A stretch of 64,000 nucleotides of DNA from Scedosporium boydii (GCA_002221725.1 NJFT01000102.1:62001-126000); one strand, 5' to 3'; positions 22,215 to 35,340 are shown, numbered from the stretch's first letter. Numbers and translations are program-made. Notes: generated from the sequence alone by a model not told the origin.

Positions 22215-24672
22215 ACTTGTTCAGAACTTAGCCAGTCTGCTGAGGATGGGCTATGTCGCCAGAATTTCCTATCTTTTGAAGAAGGGTCTCCTGAGATTTG
22301 TCGAGGTTTGGAAGACTCTACATTTACATGTAGTTCGTGATCAGCCAAGGAGGGGCCGTTCACGGGTTTACAATATCACACAAACTCCAGGTAGCAACAT
22401 TTGCGCTGGGAATGCTTTGTCAGGTTACTAAGATCGATCTTCACGGGCCTCTTTGCATTTTGGCTGCATACAAGAATAACCAATGTACACTAGATTAAGG
22501 GTAGTGAGGATTTTGCCGTCCGCCACCACTGAAAGAAACTGCTAAAATCGACAAGAGCAAAATCAGGTAATCGTTGCCATACAATTTTCCCCACCCACCC
22601 TCATTAATGGCCTGCGTGGATGCTGCAGATGTGCTAACCCCTTAAATTTTTATCGACTAATTTTGAGGAACATGTACACACCTTTGTACTTCGTATACGA
22701 AGGAGGAAAGTTGGAGAAGGCTTGGCGTTTATCGGAGATCTGTGTGGGCGGATGTGGGGGAAAGTTATCAGGGATTATGCTGGATCAACCATTGATATTT
22801 GGCCGTGCGAAGAAGGTATCGAGACCACGAACGCTTTGTTTTACATTTCCATAGAGTGTTTGGAGAGGCTCGGATAGAGCACAGACTAGTCTGAACCATG
22901 TCATGCCTATCGACCAAACGAAGCAACCCAACATGGCAGCTGAAAGCGGAGAATCTGCCTGGGGTACGAAGTACACAGGTACAAATTGACCAACTGGGAG
23001 AAATTGGGGTAGGATTATTTTCCTGTCACCCTCCAAACATAATTGTATCATATCATGATTGGTGCAATGGACTGAAATGTCCTCGTGCGGGGTAGCGGGG
23101 AACCCGCTTTGGAGCAGCCTGCACTTATCACCAGGGGCGTCGTCTTGTCTTGCATGCCTGTGCTTCGTCGGCAGTACAGTTCACGTGGGTTATCCTCGCC
23201 TGTACCGGGCGTGAAACACAGGAGTGGCTTGCGTCCAGATGCAGCTATGAAGGGCCAGAACGTGCAGAGAAGTCGAAGAAAAGACTTAGTGAAATGGATT
23301 CGCGCTTCATTCAGTTCGGTGCGTCCGTGAATCCTAGCAAACGCCACCAAATTGTGTGGGTTCGGAGACGCCGATGTACTTCATAGGATTTACCCCATTA
23401 ATCGAACCTCATCTGGTGGCCATCACTATTGGTCCGCCATGATCCCCGTGTGTGAGTGCCAACAACGCCTGCATCGCGCACTTCCTCCGGATTTGGGAAT
23501 AGATGGTTGCCCCCAAAAACATCGGATTAAGTGACCAACATTGAATCTACGCGAGTAATGTTTTTCCGCGGCCTCGCCTGGGGGGTGTGTGGCAAGATGG
23601 TGGGCCTCAGCTGCATTGCTGAAAAAGTGGCAAAGCTATGCTCTTCTGACGCAGATGCTCCAAGATAATCTTCCACATGACACCGCAGATGGCAAAGAGA
23701 ACCCGCTATCTGTTTAGCCCGCCTGCAGCGGCTTCGCAGACTCGCCTCTGATACTTCGGAATTCCAGGTATACCACACGCGTCGGCCCACGTTTACATAT
23801 CGGTGGCACAATGACTAGAATTGATGGGCTTGATCCTCTCTATAGAGTAGAGCTGGCGGCACTTTCCCCAAGAGACCGCGGAGTAGGATGAGGTAGTGAA
23901 TCTACGGCGGAGACTGAGGAAAACGGCCCAGTTCGACCTATATTAGCATCCAATGGCGACGGCAATTTATTGTTTAGTAGATTTTAAGGCAAAAGCTATT
24001 GCACCTTTCTCCATCGAAGGAGGAGCAGCAGTTGCTCATAGAACAGACGTGATCTTAATCTGGACTGTATTATGTACGAGCGAACAACTGATACCTCAGT
24101 ATATCCCGACATGCCCATGTCCAGCCACTACCAAGATACGATCGGCCCAAACATTGATTGCCAGGCATAATAGAGGACACCCATGACGAAATGTTCAAAA
24201 CCAGTCCCGGGTTGCAAAAGTAACCCGGCCTCAACTGTTAGTGCTCCGCATGCTGCCGCAGCCATTTCTTTACGAGAACAGAACTGCCATTCGTGGTCAG
24301 AGAACTGCCACCAGGAGCAATAGCATCGCAGGATGGCAATACGGCAAGCCCGCAAATTGAAAAGTTCTTAGAGCTGAGCAACTTCTCAGGTGGCCCAGCG
24401 CGCCCCAACAATACTCACCTGAACGAAGGCACACAAGATTTGAATTACCAATGTGAAGAAGAAACAGAAACGCTTGTTGATCCGATATATACCTAACCAT
24501 GATATGTACGCTAATCCACCTTGGCCCCCAACCCAAATAGCTAAGTTAAATATAAATCCGTTTCTATTCTCTCGATGCAAGTACAATAAATAAAGAAATA
24601 ATGCCACGTCGGGCTAGTAGTATTTGGTGTATACGATCATATATACCACAGAAGCGAAATCTCTCCCTTAAT
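22215..24672. other. 2.5 kb region without a defensible gene
   Basis: Several open frames of 60-100 codons occur on both strands, including a hydrophobic minus frame at 24607-24386, but none has a family motif, a good splice context or a partner exon. It ends at the stop codon of the MFS gene. Confidence 0.35.
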
Positions 24673-26297
24673 TTAAGTAGAAAAGCGGTACCTAGGGCTC
24701 ATTTCACCCATGGCGTCGATCTCGATCTCAGTCTTGCCCTCCATGAGGTAGTCCTGCTTGCCCTCATCACGAAGCTTGTTCTGTCGCCTGAAGTGGACGT
24801 GGAGCGCCGTGACCAAGATCAATGAAACGCCGAGCATGCCCATGCACACAGCGTAGCTAGTGACGTAGGTAGGCGCAAACTTGCTGGAGAAGAGGAAGGG
24901 CGAAGCAACACCAGCAGAGTTACCGACAGTAAGCTGCATGCCTCCTGCGAAGGCACGCTTGCCATACCTTGGGTTGTTTGCAGTGACCCAGGCAACCGAG
25001 ATGCCAGTCGAGGTAAAGATACCGATAGATACAAAAAATGTTCCAGCGTATGAGAGAGCGGAACTCTTGTTGGCGAGAAGCATACCGTAACCGGCAACGG
25101 CAAAGACGATGGCTACCAAGATGAAGTAACCGCGACGCTGAGTCTTATCGCTGATGTAGGCAGCAATCAGATAAAGAATAGCTCCTACAGCGTAGACAGG
25201 AACAGTCAGGGCCTGGACCTCAGCAGAATTCCAGGTTCCGAGAGCCTTGATAATAGTAGGGAGGAAGACAACGAAGGAGTAGAGCATGATCAAGCAAGGC
25301 CAGATGGCAAAGCAGAACGCCCATGTGGTCCAGTCCTTGACGCCATCCATAACATCAGACCAAACGAGGTTTCGGAGGTTGTGTGCCTTTCCGAGTTCAG
25401 ACTCGTGCATGTCTTTCAGGGTCTGCCTGTCGTCATCAGTGAGGAACTTAGCTGACTCAGCATCATTAGGAATCACGAATGGGATAAGGATTCCGGTAAG
25501 GATAGTGGGGACACCCTCAATGACGATAATCCATCGCCAGGCACGCCAGCCACCGTCGCCATCCATGAAGCTGATACCATAAGCGATGAGGCCGCCAATG
25601 ACACCGGAGGCAGCAGCTGTGCCGAAGAAGTAGGCGATGCGGAGAGCCAAGCTGTTGCGGCCGTAGAACATGGAAAGGTATAGGACAACACCGGGGAAAA
25701 ATCCCGCTTCGAAAAGTCCGAGGAGGAGACGGCAGACGAGGAGACCGGCGAAGTTTTGGACGAAGGCGCTAAAAGTCGCGATAAGGCCCCAGCCGATGGT
25801 CAATCCAGCGAGGTAACGGGCGGGCTGAAGCTTCTTGATAATCAAGTTCGACGGTGCCTCGAACAGCTGCGAGCATGAATCGTTAGTATTGGATTAACCT
25901 GGAGGATGAAGCGAAAGTTGACTTACACAATATGTGACGAAGAGTACTGAGACGGCCAACTGGAATTGCTGACCCTTGAGGCCTAGGTCCTCCTCCATGC
26001 CAAACAAACGGGCGTTACCAATGTTGACTAGCACGCAAAAATGTCAGCTTGAATGCCTCGCACCTTGCAGATAGAGCCGGATATCGTACCTCGATCCATC
26101 ATGTTCATCAGGTAAACCCACATGATCGTGGGGATGATTCGGATGTCGAGCTTCCTCATGACCTTCCTCGCTTTCTCCTTGTTGACAATGATCTCGCCGG
26201 AGCCCGCAGTGGCCTCGATCTCGGCCACTCCCGAGGTGGAGTCCCATTGCTGGGGGGGGATGGCCTTCTTCTCGGAGGCGCTCTCGCTTGGCGCCAT
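24673..26297 (-). CDS. MFS transporter, anion:cation symporter (ACS/Dal5-like) family
   Basis: Exons 26297-26090, 26027-25927 and 25866-24673 join to 500 residues with twelve predicted hydrophobic segments. A polar N-terminal tail leads to the MDR-NIGNAR segment after the first splice, the hallmark region of the allantoate/nicotinate/pantothenate permease family (usually LDRxNIGNA). CLFEAPSNLIIKK, LGLFEAGFFPGVVLYLSMFY and GWRAWRWIIVIEGVPT follow in the expected order and place. It should carry an organic anion or small nitrogenous compound across the plasma membrane with protons; the exact substrate is not predictable. A TATAA-like element lies about 200 bp upstream. The codon usage is markedly biased to C-ending codons, unlike the surrounding decayed genes, suggesting strong expression. 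Confidence 0.92.
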
Positions 26298-26494
26298 TGC
26301 TGATGTGGAGAAATAGAACTGAGAGAATGTAAGGGCTTTGGGTGTAAAGCGTTCGAAATTCCCAAAAGGTCGTTGGGAAATAGGTTATAAAGATGCAGAG
26401 ACTAAGACTCCGTGTCTGAGTTTGCTGTCTACTTCTGTTCTCTTGGGGAGACAATGAGAGAAGGGATCGAGATGTAACGCGGCGAGAGAGCCTT

Positions 26495-26504
26495 CTTATA
26501 AAAG
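26495..26504 (-). promoter_or_regulatory. TATA-like element of the MFS gene
   Basis: The minus strand reads CTTTTATAAG about 200 bp upstream of the ATG, a plausible core promoter element. Confidence 0.35.
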
Positions 26505-29500
26505 GACAGAAGAGACACCCAGGGATGTCCTGATATTTGCGGCTGAGATGAGGAGAGATGGGGAAAAGGGTCAGCGGAGAACATCAATAGGCGGGGAGGT
26601 CCAAATCGAGCCCGCTGCCCCGGGGGCGGATACCCCCGTTCACCCCAAGCTGGGGAAAGACACTACCATTACACTAGGGTAGGGTTGCGGGCGGGGGAAG
26701 TGAGTGCCACATTGATCAAATCTCACTCAAAACATGTCATTTAACGCTATAGGAATATCTTGTTGGGGTCGGTCTCGAACAAGCAACGACGAGTAAGTTG
26801 CCACCCCGATGCGGGGATACCATGTCCATGTACAGTCCACCCCTGCTCTTAGCAGGACAACGCGCCTCTGCCAAGAGAGGTACAACATACGATGTGATCT
26901 GCGTTCTAGGCTTTCGAAGCTTTCAATGGTGATGGGATCGGGGACATGGATTAATGAAACGAGCACCATGAAGGGGGCACTACGCTAGTTTAACTGCCAA
27001 GAGGAAAAAATTTGCCTTTGCCAATCAGACATTGGCGCCAAGGACGCCAATCATGCACCCCTATGGCTTCGTTCGTCGTAAGTCGGGCGCGCCAATGCAA
27101 AGAGAAAAGATCCTGACTTCCATTTCCAGGTCTGTGAGCTCTGTCAACTGCAACCTTGGTGGTAATTTACGATGATTGAATGTCCCGCACCTGTCCCACT
27201 CCCCGACGCTCCTCGTCCCTTGGTCACATTTCTCGCCTGACTTTCTCCAATCTTTTCCCCGCATCCCCAGTTGTCCCCGCATCGGAGAGAGCTTGAAATG
27301 TGGAAATTGATTTCGAGTCTATGCCCAAAGAGGCGGGTGCCCCGAGGTCAATCATGAAGGATACGGGTAAAGATGGAGAAGACAGACTGGTCTCGGTTAG
27401 TACAGTTACCACCCCAGATCAGTGATTGCACATCCCAGGCGATGTGACAAAGTCGCGCAGGCTAGGAGTCGAAAAGTCGGGGAGACGAGGAATCGGGGAG
27501 GGAGGAGAGATCCTGCCCGCCCTTCTTTCGCGTCGTTGGAGCGTCCCCGATGCCCCCAACTCATGGTGCGGGCACTTATCACGAAGGAATGGAGAAACTA
27601 GTATGAACACGTCATGCCCAATGAGGGCTTGATGGAATAAGACTCTTTCACCGTTAGCTAATTCTAGAGAAACCCTTCCCGCAGCTTGCTTCGCGGTTCA
27701 TGGTTGCCATGTGGCAATGATGCCCGCCGTCATAACTTGGCACTGCACGACCGGTTGCTCTCCTTCGCCTCCTGCCTCTTCTTCCCGTCGTGGGTGGTCT
27801 TTCATCGCCTACTGGTGGGATATACCTTCGTACTTGAGGGGAAAATCCCGCCTTGACCGGCGAAGGCAAGAAAAATGTCGTATTGCCTCGGCACAACTCA
27901 TACTCTTGCAGTCTCATAGTGCTCTGGGTGATACTCCGACGGATCACCAAGGCTGCATCGACACACCTACACGCAGAGTCAGTTGCTAGCTTCATACGAT
28001 ATGGCCAGGATGGGGGATTCCCTCCTCCATCCTTCATACCATCAGGCATTATCGCAGCTTGTGTGTGTGCACAGTTGTTGGGGAGCCAGTTTAACTCGTG
28101 GGAGAGTCTCTAGATTGCTTAGCGCTGCAAAGCTTATTCCGTCCGTAGAACCGATACGGCCGAAGGGAGCACGTGGGTGGGAAGGATGAGCCAATTGCAC
28201 CCTGCCGGTAGATGCGTCCGGCTTTTCCAAGCCTCGCAGCTTTTCAGGTGAACGGCAAACGAAAACGGCTATCGCCTTCACCCCCTGTTTGGCGTGCCCA
28301 GACTATTCCGAATTCTGTCGAACCCCATTTCCCCATCTCCCCGGTCGACCCATTGGACACGAAACATGGTGCGTGGCAAGGGTGGGGATATGCGGGGGAA
28401 ATGGGGTTTTGGAGGAGCAATGTTACTGTTTTTCTGGTGCTAAACTGACTTCGTACTGCGCCCGCCCGTACTCCGGAGTCCGTCAGACTCCTTCGTGTGC
28501 GGAGAAAGATCTGGGGTAGGCTAATGGGACCATTTGTCCACCTTTGAACACTAGATTTTCCCCCCGCCTGAAAAAGGATCTCGTAGATCTTTCCCCATTC
28601 ATTCTAGTCTAGCGCACGTTCCTTTATTGGGGTAAGATGATCATTGGAGTTTCATTTCGCTATCTTAAATCACGTCCCATTTCAAGTTACAACCTCGCCA
28701 AACCCCAGGATGGCGTTCTCCTCGTCTCCACACAAGCGTGCATCGTTTCCCCAAAGGGGGAAACTCCAACAATAATCCCCTCACCTGAACCCCCCGCGAG
28801 GAGTCGATCCTTTCTCCAGGTGGGCGAGACTTGAGAAAATGATTTAAACTAGCTTCTTAAAAGACTAGTGTAGTTTACTCCACTCTCTAGCTCGCTTGGT
28901 TCGTGAGCTAAATCGAGCATGGCGTGGACACGAGGCATTAGTATGTGCCAAGCGCTGCAGATGGTGTTGAATCCTTCTCCCTACTTTTAAAGGTTTATGC
29001 CAAGGCTAATACACTAGATCCTGCTAATGACTGATGCCGAAAAGAAACTTCGTACTTCATTGCCTAGTCGTTCCATCCGAAGAATCCTTCGGGACACTAG
29101 CAACACCCGTGTTGTCGATACTGGCTGAAGTCACCGACTTTCTGCGGGAGTCGCACGAAAACCTGGGTCGCCTGGCATGATGCGACTGCCCATGTGGCGG
29201 ATAAGGGGGTATATGCCGCTATATTGCACCATCTATCGATGAGTTGGAGAAGAGCCCGGACACCCAAGAGAATTTGAACTGCATGAGGCGGACATCTGGC
29301 TGTACGAAGCACATGGTCGGACCCGCCTTCAGCCACGACGCGATGCCCACGTTCCTGTTTTCGTAAATCATTGCTCACTGCCGAGGTACCCAGTTAAACT
29401 AAACCCTATCTAAATTTAAAATCCATGTTTTTTCCCCCAATTTTTGATGAACGTCTCCATTTCTAAGGGGTTAGTCATATGACTTGCACATTCCATGTTC

Positions 29501-32500
29501 CATGAGCAAATGAGAAGAGTTTATTCAGTTTAATGCTTGTAATTTCCCAACGTATTTGCGATGGAACGTCAATCTTAATTGCTAGCGCCTCGGCTATCTG
29601 GGCGGAATTTTCCTCGTTTGATCCGGCTCGGAAATGTCTCCCTGTACAATGACGGTCAATTCCGACGGCATGGTCAGATGGAACATTGGAGCTGTAAAGC
29701 ATCAATAAGGTGTAAGAATGGAACCTCGCTCCTTCGGGCCCAACCGATGGGAAGCAAAATGTTCAGTGTTGTTGGTTGTGGGTTGTCGACCATTCTTAGT
29801 CGCTGATGATCTCCGTTGAGCTCCATTTGAAACCAAGAAGCCAAAAGGGCTAGATGTCCACTTCTCCATATACGCTTTCCAGATCTTCCTATGCGTCAAT
29901 ACCTTGCCGTTCCTGCGAGCACGTATGCCCAATATCGGTGGTGTCGCGGAAGCCCACTCCAACGGCCTCTTCACAAACGACTCCCAACTCGGTCACCCGA
30001 TCACAGTGTGTACGGAGTTCCCGAGTCGCGTGCCCCTTTGGAGACTACACACAGGGCACAAATTCGCTTGGCCAACCGGACCGAGTTCTGCGACTAATAC
30101 GATATGTGCACAAAACTTGCTCGAACAAGGCCGTCGTTGATCACCGGAGGGTGCGATGTTCGATCTCATGTTTTGAGTCTTCATTGTCTTCAAGTCCACG
30201 AAGGCTAAGTCGAGAGAATCGGCACCCTCAAGGCGGTCACTGCTATGACGGGTGGTTAGACACTCAGCATGACGAGGTTCGCGAGTGAGCCAGCCCACGA
30301 AGTACGATCCAACACTTCCTGACGGCCCCCTGTTGCGATTAACCTGCCACAACTGCGGCAATGCTTTACTTTATCTCGCCGTTGCTTGAGACTTCCTCCT
30401 TGATACGGTTACACACTGCAGCAATAACAGCAAGAACTTTTTCTTTTCGGTCGATGTTACCTAGTACACTCTCTCCGGTCCCATCGCTGCGCCCCTCGTC
30501 GGGCGAAGTCTGTCTGAGAGGTCATGGTCCCGGTCCCGTTCAGTCAATAAAACCATTCTCGCCATAACCGACTGCGCCGATTCCTGAGAGGACTCTGTTG
30601 CCATGGAAGTAAGTTTGACTGAACCACTTGTTGGATAAAGAGACTGACGGATACAGACGGATATTACAGGTGCTTTTTCACACCTAATGGGTGACCCCAT
30701 CAGCCGGAAGCCCGAGTCTCCATTCCAGCACATGCACATTCTATAGGATACCGAGACCGGTATGCATAGGTACCGAAACGCCGCTCGCCAGTTGATCCAG
30801 TACGCACAGAGTCATGTCTCCGATTCACTAAGGAAGACTATGATGGTCTAGGGAACATTGCCCAGCGAGCATAGCCTTTATTTATGAGCCAGCTGGAAGG
30901 GAGCGCCAAATCATCGACGAGCCAGAGCTATCTATGTATGCTTCTCGACCATTGACCCATACGAAGAGCCTATACCGAAGCCTCTTGATCCTGATTCAAG
31001 TGCCACTGGTGGCGGCTTGCCTCACATCGAGGAACATTGTGTCCAGCCTGTTGGCTACGCAAGACATCGATACTTGAGTTCTTTCGAAAACTGATCCTGG
31101 GGTAAGAGTGAGAGAGGACCCATGGCTAACGCTAAGAGGTATGCGATGCCCCGGTACACAGATCATGACTGACGACTCAATGATTCGAGATTTCGTTGAT
31201 GATGAGCCCTCCCCACGACTAAGCCTATTTCTACCCTACTTCTTCATTTACACCCAACCTCCAACGATCACCGTTATTCAACCCTTTTCACCATTCCGAG
31301 AGCGAGGTTGTTTTATCAAATCTCATGCCTTGAGCAATAAAACTGCCACAATAGCTTTCCTGATCTCCCTCCACAGGTACAGCGCCAAACTGTCTGTGGC
31401 AGATACCACCCGCCACCGTAGCTGCGAAGAAGAAACTTCAGGTAAACCAGACTCAACTTAAAGATTTGGGTACGCTCTTGTTTTTCCCCTGTCGTTCGGT
31501 TGTTTATGCCATTCAACGTACTTTGAAAGGATCTCGACCGACACCAGATAGACATGGGAATTTCTGTATGCCAAGTAGAACCTGTCCCAATACGTATATC
31601 CTGAATTTACATCTCCCTCCGAGGAACTGAAAAGCCCCTGTCCACATCTGGGCGATGGTGAGCAAGGGTGAGCCGGGGGTTGACCGATTTGGGCCATCTT
31701 GACTCAGCCATCCTGTCTTCGAAGTGTCAAGACTAGAGTGGAGTTGTGGGGATGAATTTCTAAACCTACCTTTGGGACCATGAACTCGGGATAAAAGATA
31801 CTTCGTCACCGGTGTCCCCGGACTCTCGAACATGACGCAAGCCGCACCGCGAAAATGCGTGCGTTTCGAAACCCATGCGTGCCGCTTTCGTCACGACGAG
31901 ACTGGAGCAGGTGGCTGCTCATCTGGAGTAAGTGCTTTATACTAATCTGAGGAGTTTGTAAACTGTACCTAGCATCTACTGGGGCTCACTGGTGGCTGGC
32001 GTTTTTCGCCTCCGTATTTGTGACGTTGAGAATGGCTTGTTCGGGAGTATTTCTTCTCCTTGTACATCAGCCCCGCTCCAGTAAGGTCAGGATAACGATA
32101 ACAGGATGCTTTTGACAGATCATTGCTTCTCGCTTTTCGCGCATGCGAGACACGGATTTCTTATCAGGAAACACAGCTCAGCTAAGTCATCCTGCGATTG
32201 GAGTCTCGCTCTTTCAAATATTTACATTCTTCTCCTCGCAAGAATTATATGGCCGGGGCGTCTAAATGTCTTCACAGAATGCGAGCTTCCGCCAGTTCTG
32301 CCAATCGTATCCGCACATATTAGTCCACTTTCTAGTATCTCTCAATAAGCTCTCAACAAGCCCCGTTTACCAGTGTCGAATTGGGCCCCGTAAAACCAGA
32401 TGACAGCTTACACAATAGCCCGATATTTCTTGGGCCTAACGGCTTATTGATGCATATGAAATACCAGATTCGTGGGCCGGCTCGTGGCCCATGTTCGTTG

Positions 32501-33481
32501 AAGTTGAGGCTGCTGACTGGATGGTGTCCCCTCTTCCAATCGGCACGGCGGTTGGCTTTCATCGGTACCACCTGAAGTGCTAGAATAGCGCAGGCTCGGC
32601 ATGGCATGGGCCTTGTTTGTAGCCTTGCTAACAGTTAGAGTTAGCATGCTTTAGCTTTGAGATTCGTTTGTCCCCAGGACGGCAAGTAATCCCTGCGAAT
32701 GGGAGAAACCGACGAACTCTATAGTAGGAGCTCCGAATCTACGACGTAGACTCTAATAAGTTACCCGCCTCCTCCACGAATCACCGGTAATCTTGTGGAC
32801 GTTGACGAGTGCGAAATCGGCGGTGCCATTGCCATTTTGTTCTGTTACAATCCGCGTCACGTAAACGGGCTGTGCGAGCGGAACCGGCCTTCCCTTGAAA
32901 GCAAAAACGCCCCCCAGAATATGGGTTGAGACCCTGGTCTAGACGCCTGTCCGAATGGAGTAGCATGCCGCGAGTTTGGTCACGCAACAGGCTATGATAA
33001 AGTGGGCCAAGCCCACAGGTCTTTCCGCTCACAGCCAGGGCTGGGGCTGACGTTGAAATCCAGGGCCCGACGCCGGAACAATGTCCTGGCTCATCCAGTG
33101 CTCTGGAGACCACAGCCCTGCGGCCCTTATCACTGAGGCGACTTTAAAAACTGCCACGAAGATGATATGGACCGAGAACGTGCTTGCTGGCGCTGGCGAT
33201 GTTAATCTACAACCACACGTCACGCCATACATTACTCTCCATCTCCCAATAAAGCCCCTTGAGCCTCGGTCAACTGGGGACCAACTCGCAGATCAAAATA
33301 AACTACGAAGTAATAGCCTCGAAATCTCGGGTCGACATTTGTCCGAATTCGGTCAGGAGATTTCTTATCAGAGACTGACAGAAGACAACATAAAAAAAAA
33401 GCGGTGTCCAGCCCAAGACTCGATTCGAAAAGTGACGTGGCCCATACGCTCTTAATACGCCCACTTGAGGAGATTGCGGAA
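26505..33481. other. 7 kb gene desert
   Basis: No intact gene is supported. Fragments that read as protein but are broken or unassigned include a minus frame at 30361-29475 interrupted by TGA, a possible two-exon minus frame at 31833-31458, and the candidate relic at 32770-33232 (listed separately). No long terminal repeat, transposase or reverse-transcriptase motif was recognised. Composition near 26.5-26.7 kb and 28.2-28.8 kb is locally richer in G and C runs. Confidence 0.35.
32770..33232 (-). pseudogene. possible decayed gene of unknown family
   Basis: One minus frame reads through from 33232 to about 32765 with two stops, a TGA near 33030 and a TAG near 32940, both one C-to-T step from a sense codon. 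The stretch after the second stop, containing PVPLAQPVYVTRIVTEQNG and DFALVNVHKITGDSW, has the composition of a real globular protein. I do not recognise the family. Evidence is weak: frame continuity and amino-acid composition only. Confidence 0.25.
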
Positions 33482-34614
33482 ATGTATTTGTCGCCTTTCG
33501 GTTATGCGGTGCGTCTTGTGGCGTTCCTCTTCATTGTCGCCGCTCTTGGGATGGAAGACAAAACGTTACGACCCAGAATTGAATTATCGGCCTAACAACA
33601 TCACGGATCTTGCATATTGGCTGTATGACTGGACTGGATCGTAAGTAGAAGAGCCAGAACCCCCAGTATTCGGATGGAAATTGCAGTATTCTATTGATTG
33701 GAGTCTTGGAACTGAAGACAGATACTATAATGGGACCATAAACTTCCGACTGACTCCCAAGGATTGGGGCCGGCATGAGGAGGAGACAGTATGCAGCAGA
33801 TTCAAGGATGAGGTTATCGACTTCTCCTTTAAGTCACTAGCAGCGATCGTGAAGCCAAATAAAGAAGATAAGGGGAGCAACCCTGTCATGCTTATTCTCA
33901 AATCGTGACCAGATAACATCGACCTCTGGCCACAGGGTGATAATACGAACCCCTTTCCGTCGCAGATAAACGATGATAGCTTCCACCTTGAGTCGATCGA
34001 GTGGGTTCAAAACAAGTCTATAAAGCAGAAGAGTACTGACTTGAGCTTTATAGACCGAGTTATAATGGCTTGGGGGGTCTGTTGCGGAACCTCGATGGAA
34101 TCTATCCATAACTCACCGTTCTAACATGTCCTACACCCTTTCCGGGAGCAGCAATCGCCTAACCGAGTCAATACTGTTCAACATGAGCCAGTGCGATAGT
34201 GCAGATATCACCATGTGGCAGGGTACCATCCTGCGCGCCAACAGCCATCACGGCGCCACCCTCTTCAAAGTCACTGACCCGGTGCTCAGGGGCCAATTCG
34301 ACGACCAGGCTGCTTCATTGACCCTTGACGGTTTCTTCTCCATGTCGGCAACGGGGACTGGGGGGTCGAAGTTGGCTGGGAAGTCGAATTTGGTTGGGAC
34401 TATTACCATTGACTTCTTGGGTTGTATTGACACTGAACGTTCTGGCGAGCTTCTATCAAGAGATCAACCGGAATGGAAACCCACCGTTGGCTTTTCTAGT
34501 GGTACAGTCGGAGGCTCGAAGGACGCCGAGTCGAATGGGTTCAGATGCGAGCCGATGAATTTCCGTGGATATGTTCTTGGGATTATCCTCATAATACAAC
34601 TTCTGTACTTGTAA
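33482..34614 (+). pseudogene. decayed secreted or membrane-anchored protein
   Basis: A hydrophobic N-terminal leader (MYLSPFGYAVRLVAFLFIVA) is followed, after a one-base frame change near 33550, by an open frame with KRYDPELNYRPNNITDLAYW. That frame is interrupted by TAA at 33642-33644 and TGA at 33906-33908. After a probable short intron with a TACTGAC branch site before 34054, a third frame begins with TAA at 34063-34065 and then runs intact to 34614. It ends in a hydrophobic tail (GYVLGIILIIQLLYL) that suggests a GPI signal or membrane anchor. Several NxT/NxS sites are present. The first TAA overlaps a GTAAGT donor-like string, but splicing there does not keep frame. All three stops become sense codons by T-to-C. 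Family unknown. Confidence 0.6.
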
Positions 34615-35340
34615 TGAGCTATTCACCAAGCAGCTCGGTGATAGGGCTGTATCAATTAGCACGACAGCTCGCCCCAGTCTAGACATGAAGTTGGCGATCA
34701 CTGGGACATTCTACGCTGCGTGAATGATCGAATCGCCGCGCTGATTTATCTCGCATCTTCCTAAATAAAAAAAAAAAACAATCTGTATCCGCCTTGTTCC
34801 TACCGCGGGAGACGAAAATTTCCAGGCATGATTTCGAGTTGGGTGCAGTCGAGCACCCCGCAAAGAAAAATATAATACCACCCAATATCACAACGGGAAT
34901 TATAAAGTATTGATATTTACTACTTCAGAAAATTTCCCCTCGAGATTCTCCAAAGACATAGAGCGCGAATGACAGTGACATTCCGCAGCAGCTTAACGTT
35001 GTGACATTTCGATTGTTCCCACTCGCACAGGTAGTTTGGTTCCAACAGGAAGGTGCGAGGAACCGGTGGCTCCTTGCTGACAACCTGAATTCCACCAACA
35101 TCATGACACCCTCACCTCTTTCTTCCTGTTTCAAATCCTTTTTCCAACCCTTACAAAGCCAGAAGCCCGGAAAACGTGGCTGGTGCTCAGTTTTACTGCT
35201 GATCGAAGCGCACCGAAAGCTGCGAATTACTCAACAGCCCACAGAAGGCGCGTTTTCCCTACTCTTCTCTCCCCCTTCTCTTCTTAACTTTGTCTAACTT
35301 CTCCTACAGTTCTTGTTAGACTCCCGCCCAAGCGTTCAGA
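34615..35340. other. intergenic region
   Basis: 0.7 kb containing a poly-A tract near 34767-34780 and the upstream region of the small secreted protein; the last 60 bp are pyrimidine rich, as in many fungal promoters. Confidence 0.4.

Noticed and set aside
21904..22431. 175-codon plus-strand open frame
   Set aside because: It lies antisense to GNAT relic B, whose minus-strand motifs are clear; the plus translation has no protein-like features.
24386..24607. Hydrophobic minus-strand frame just downstream of the MFS gene
   Set aside because: AT-rich hydrophobic frames arise by chance; no family motif and no link to the transporter frame.
31458..31833. Possible two-exon minus gene
   Set aside because: A donor-like GTAGGT exists but the acceptor is weak, the product is about 100 residues and no family is recognised.
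26505..33481. Transposon or virus-derived element filling the gene desert
   Set aside because: No transposase, integrase, reverse transcriptase, capsid or terminal-repeat signal could be recognised.
33641..33686. Intron with GTAAGT donor in the decayed secreted/membrane protein
   Set aside because: Neither available acceptor returns to the conserved frame, whereas reading through a TAA does.
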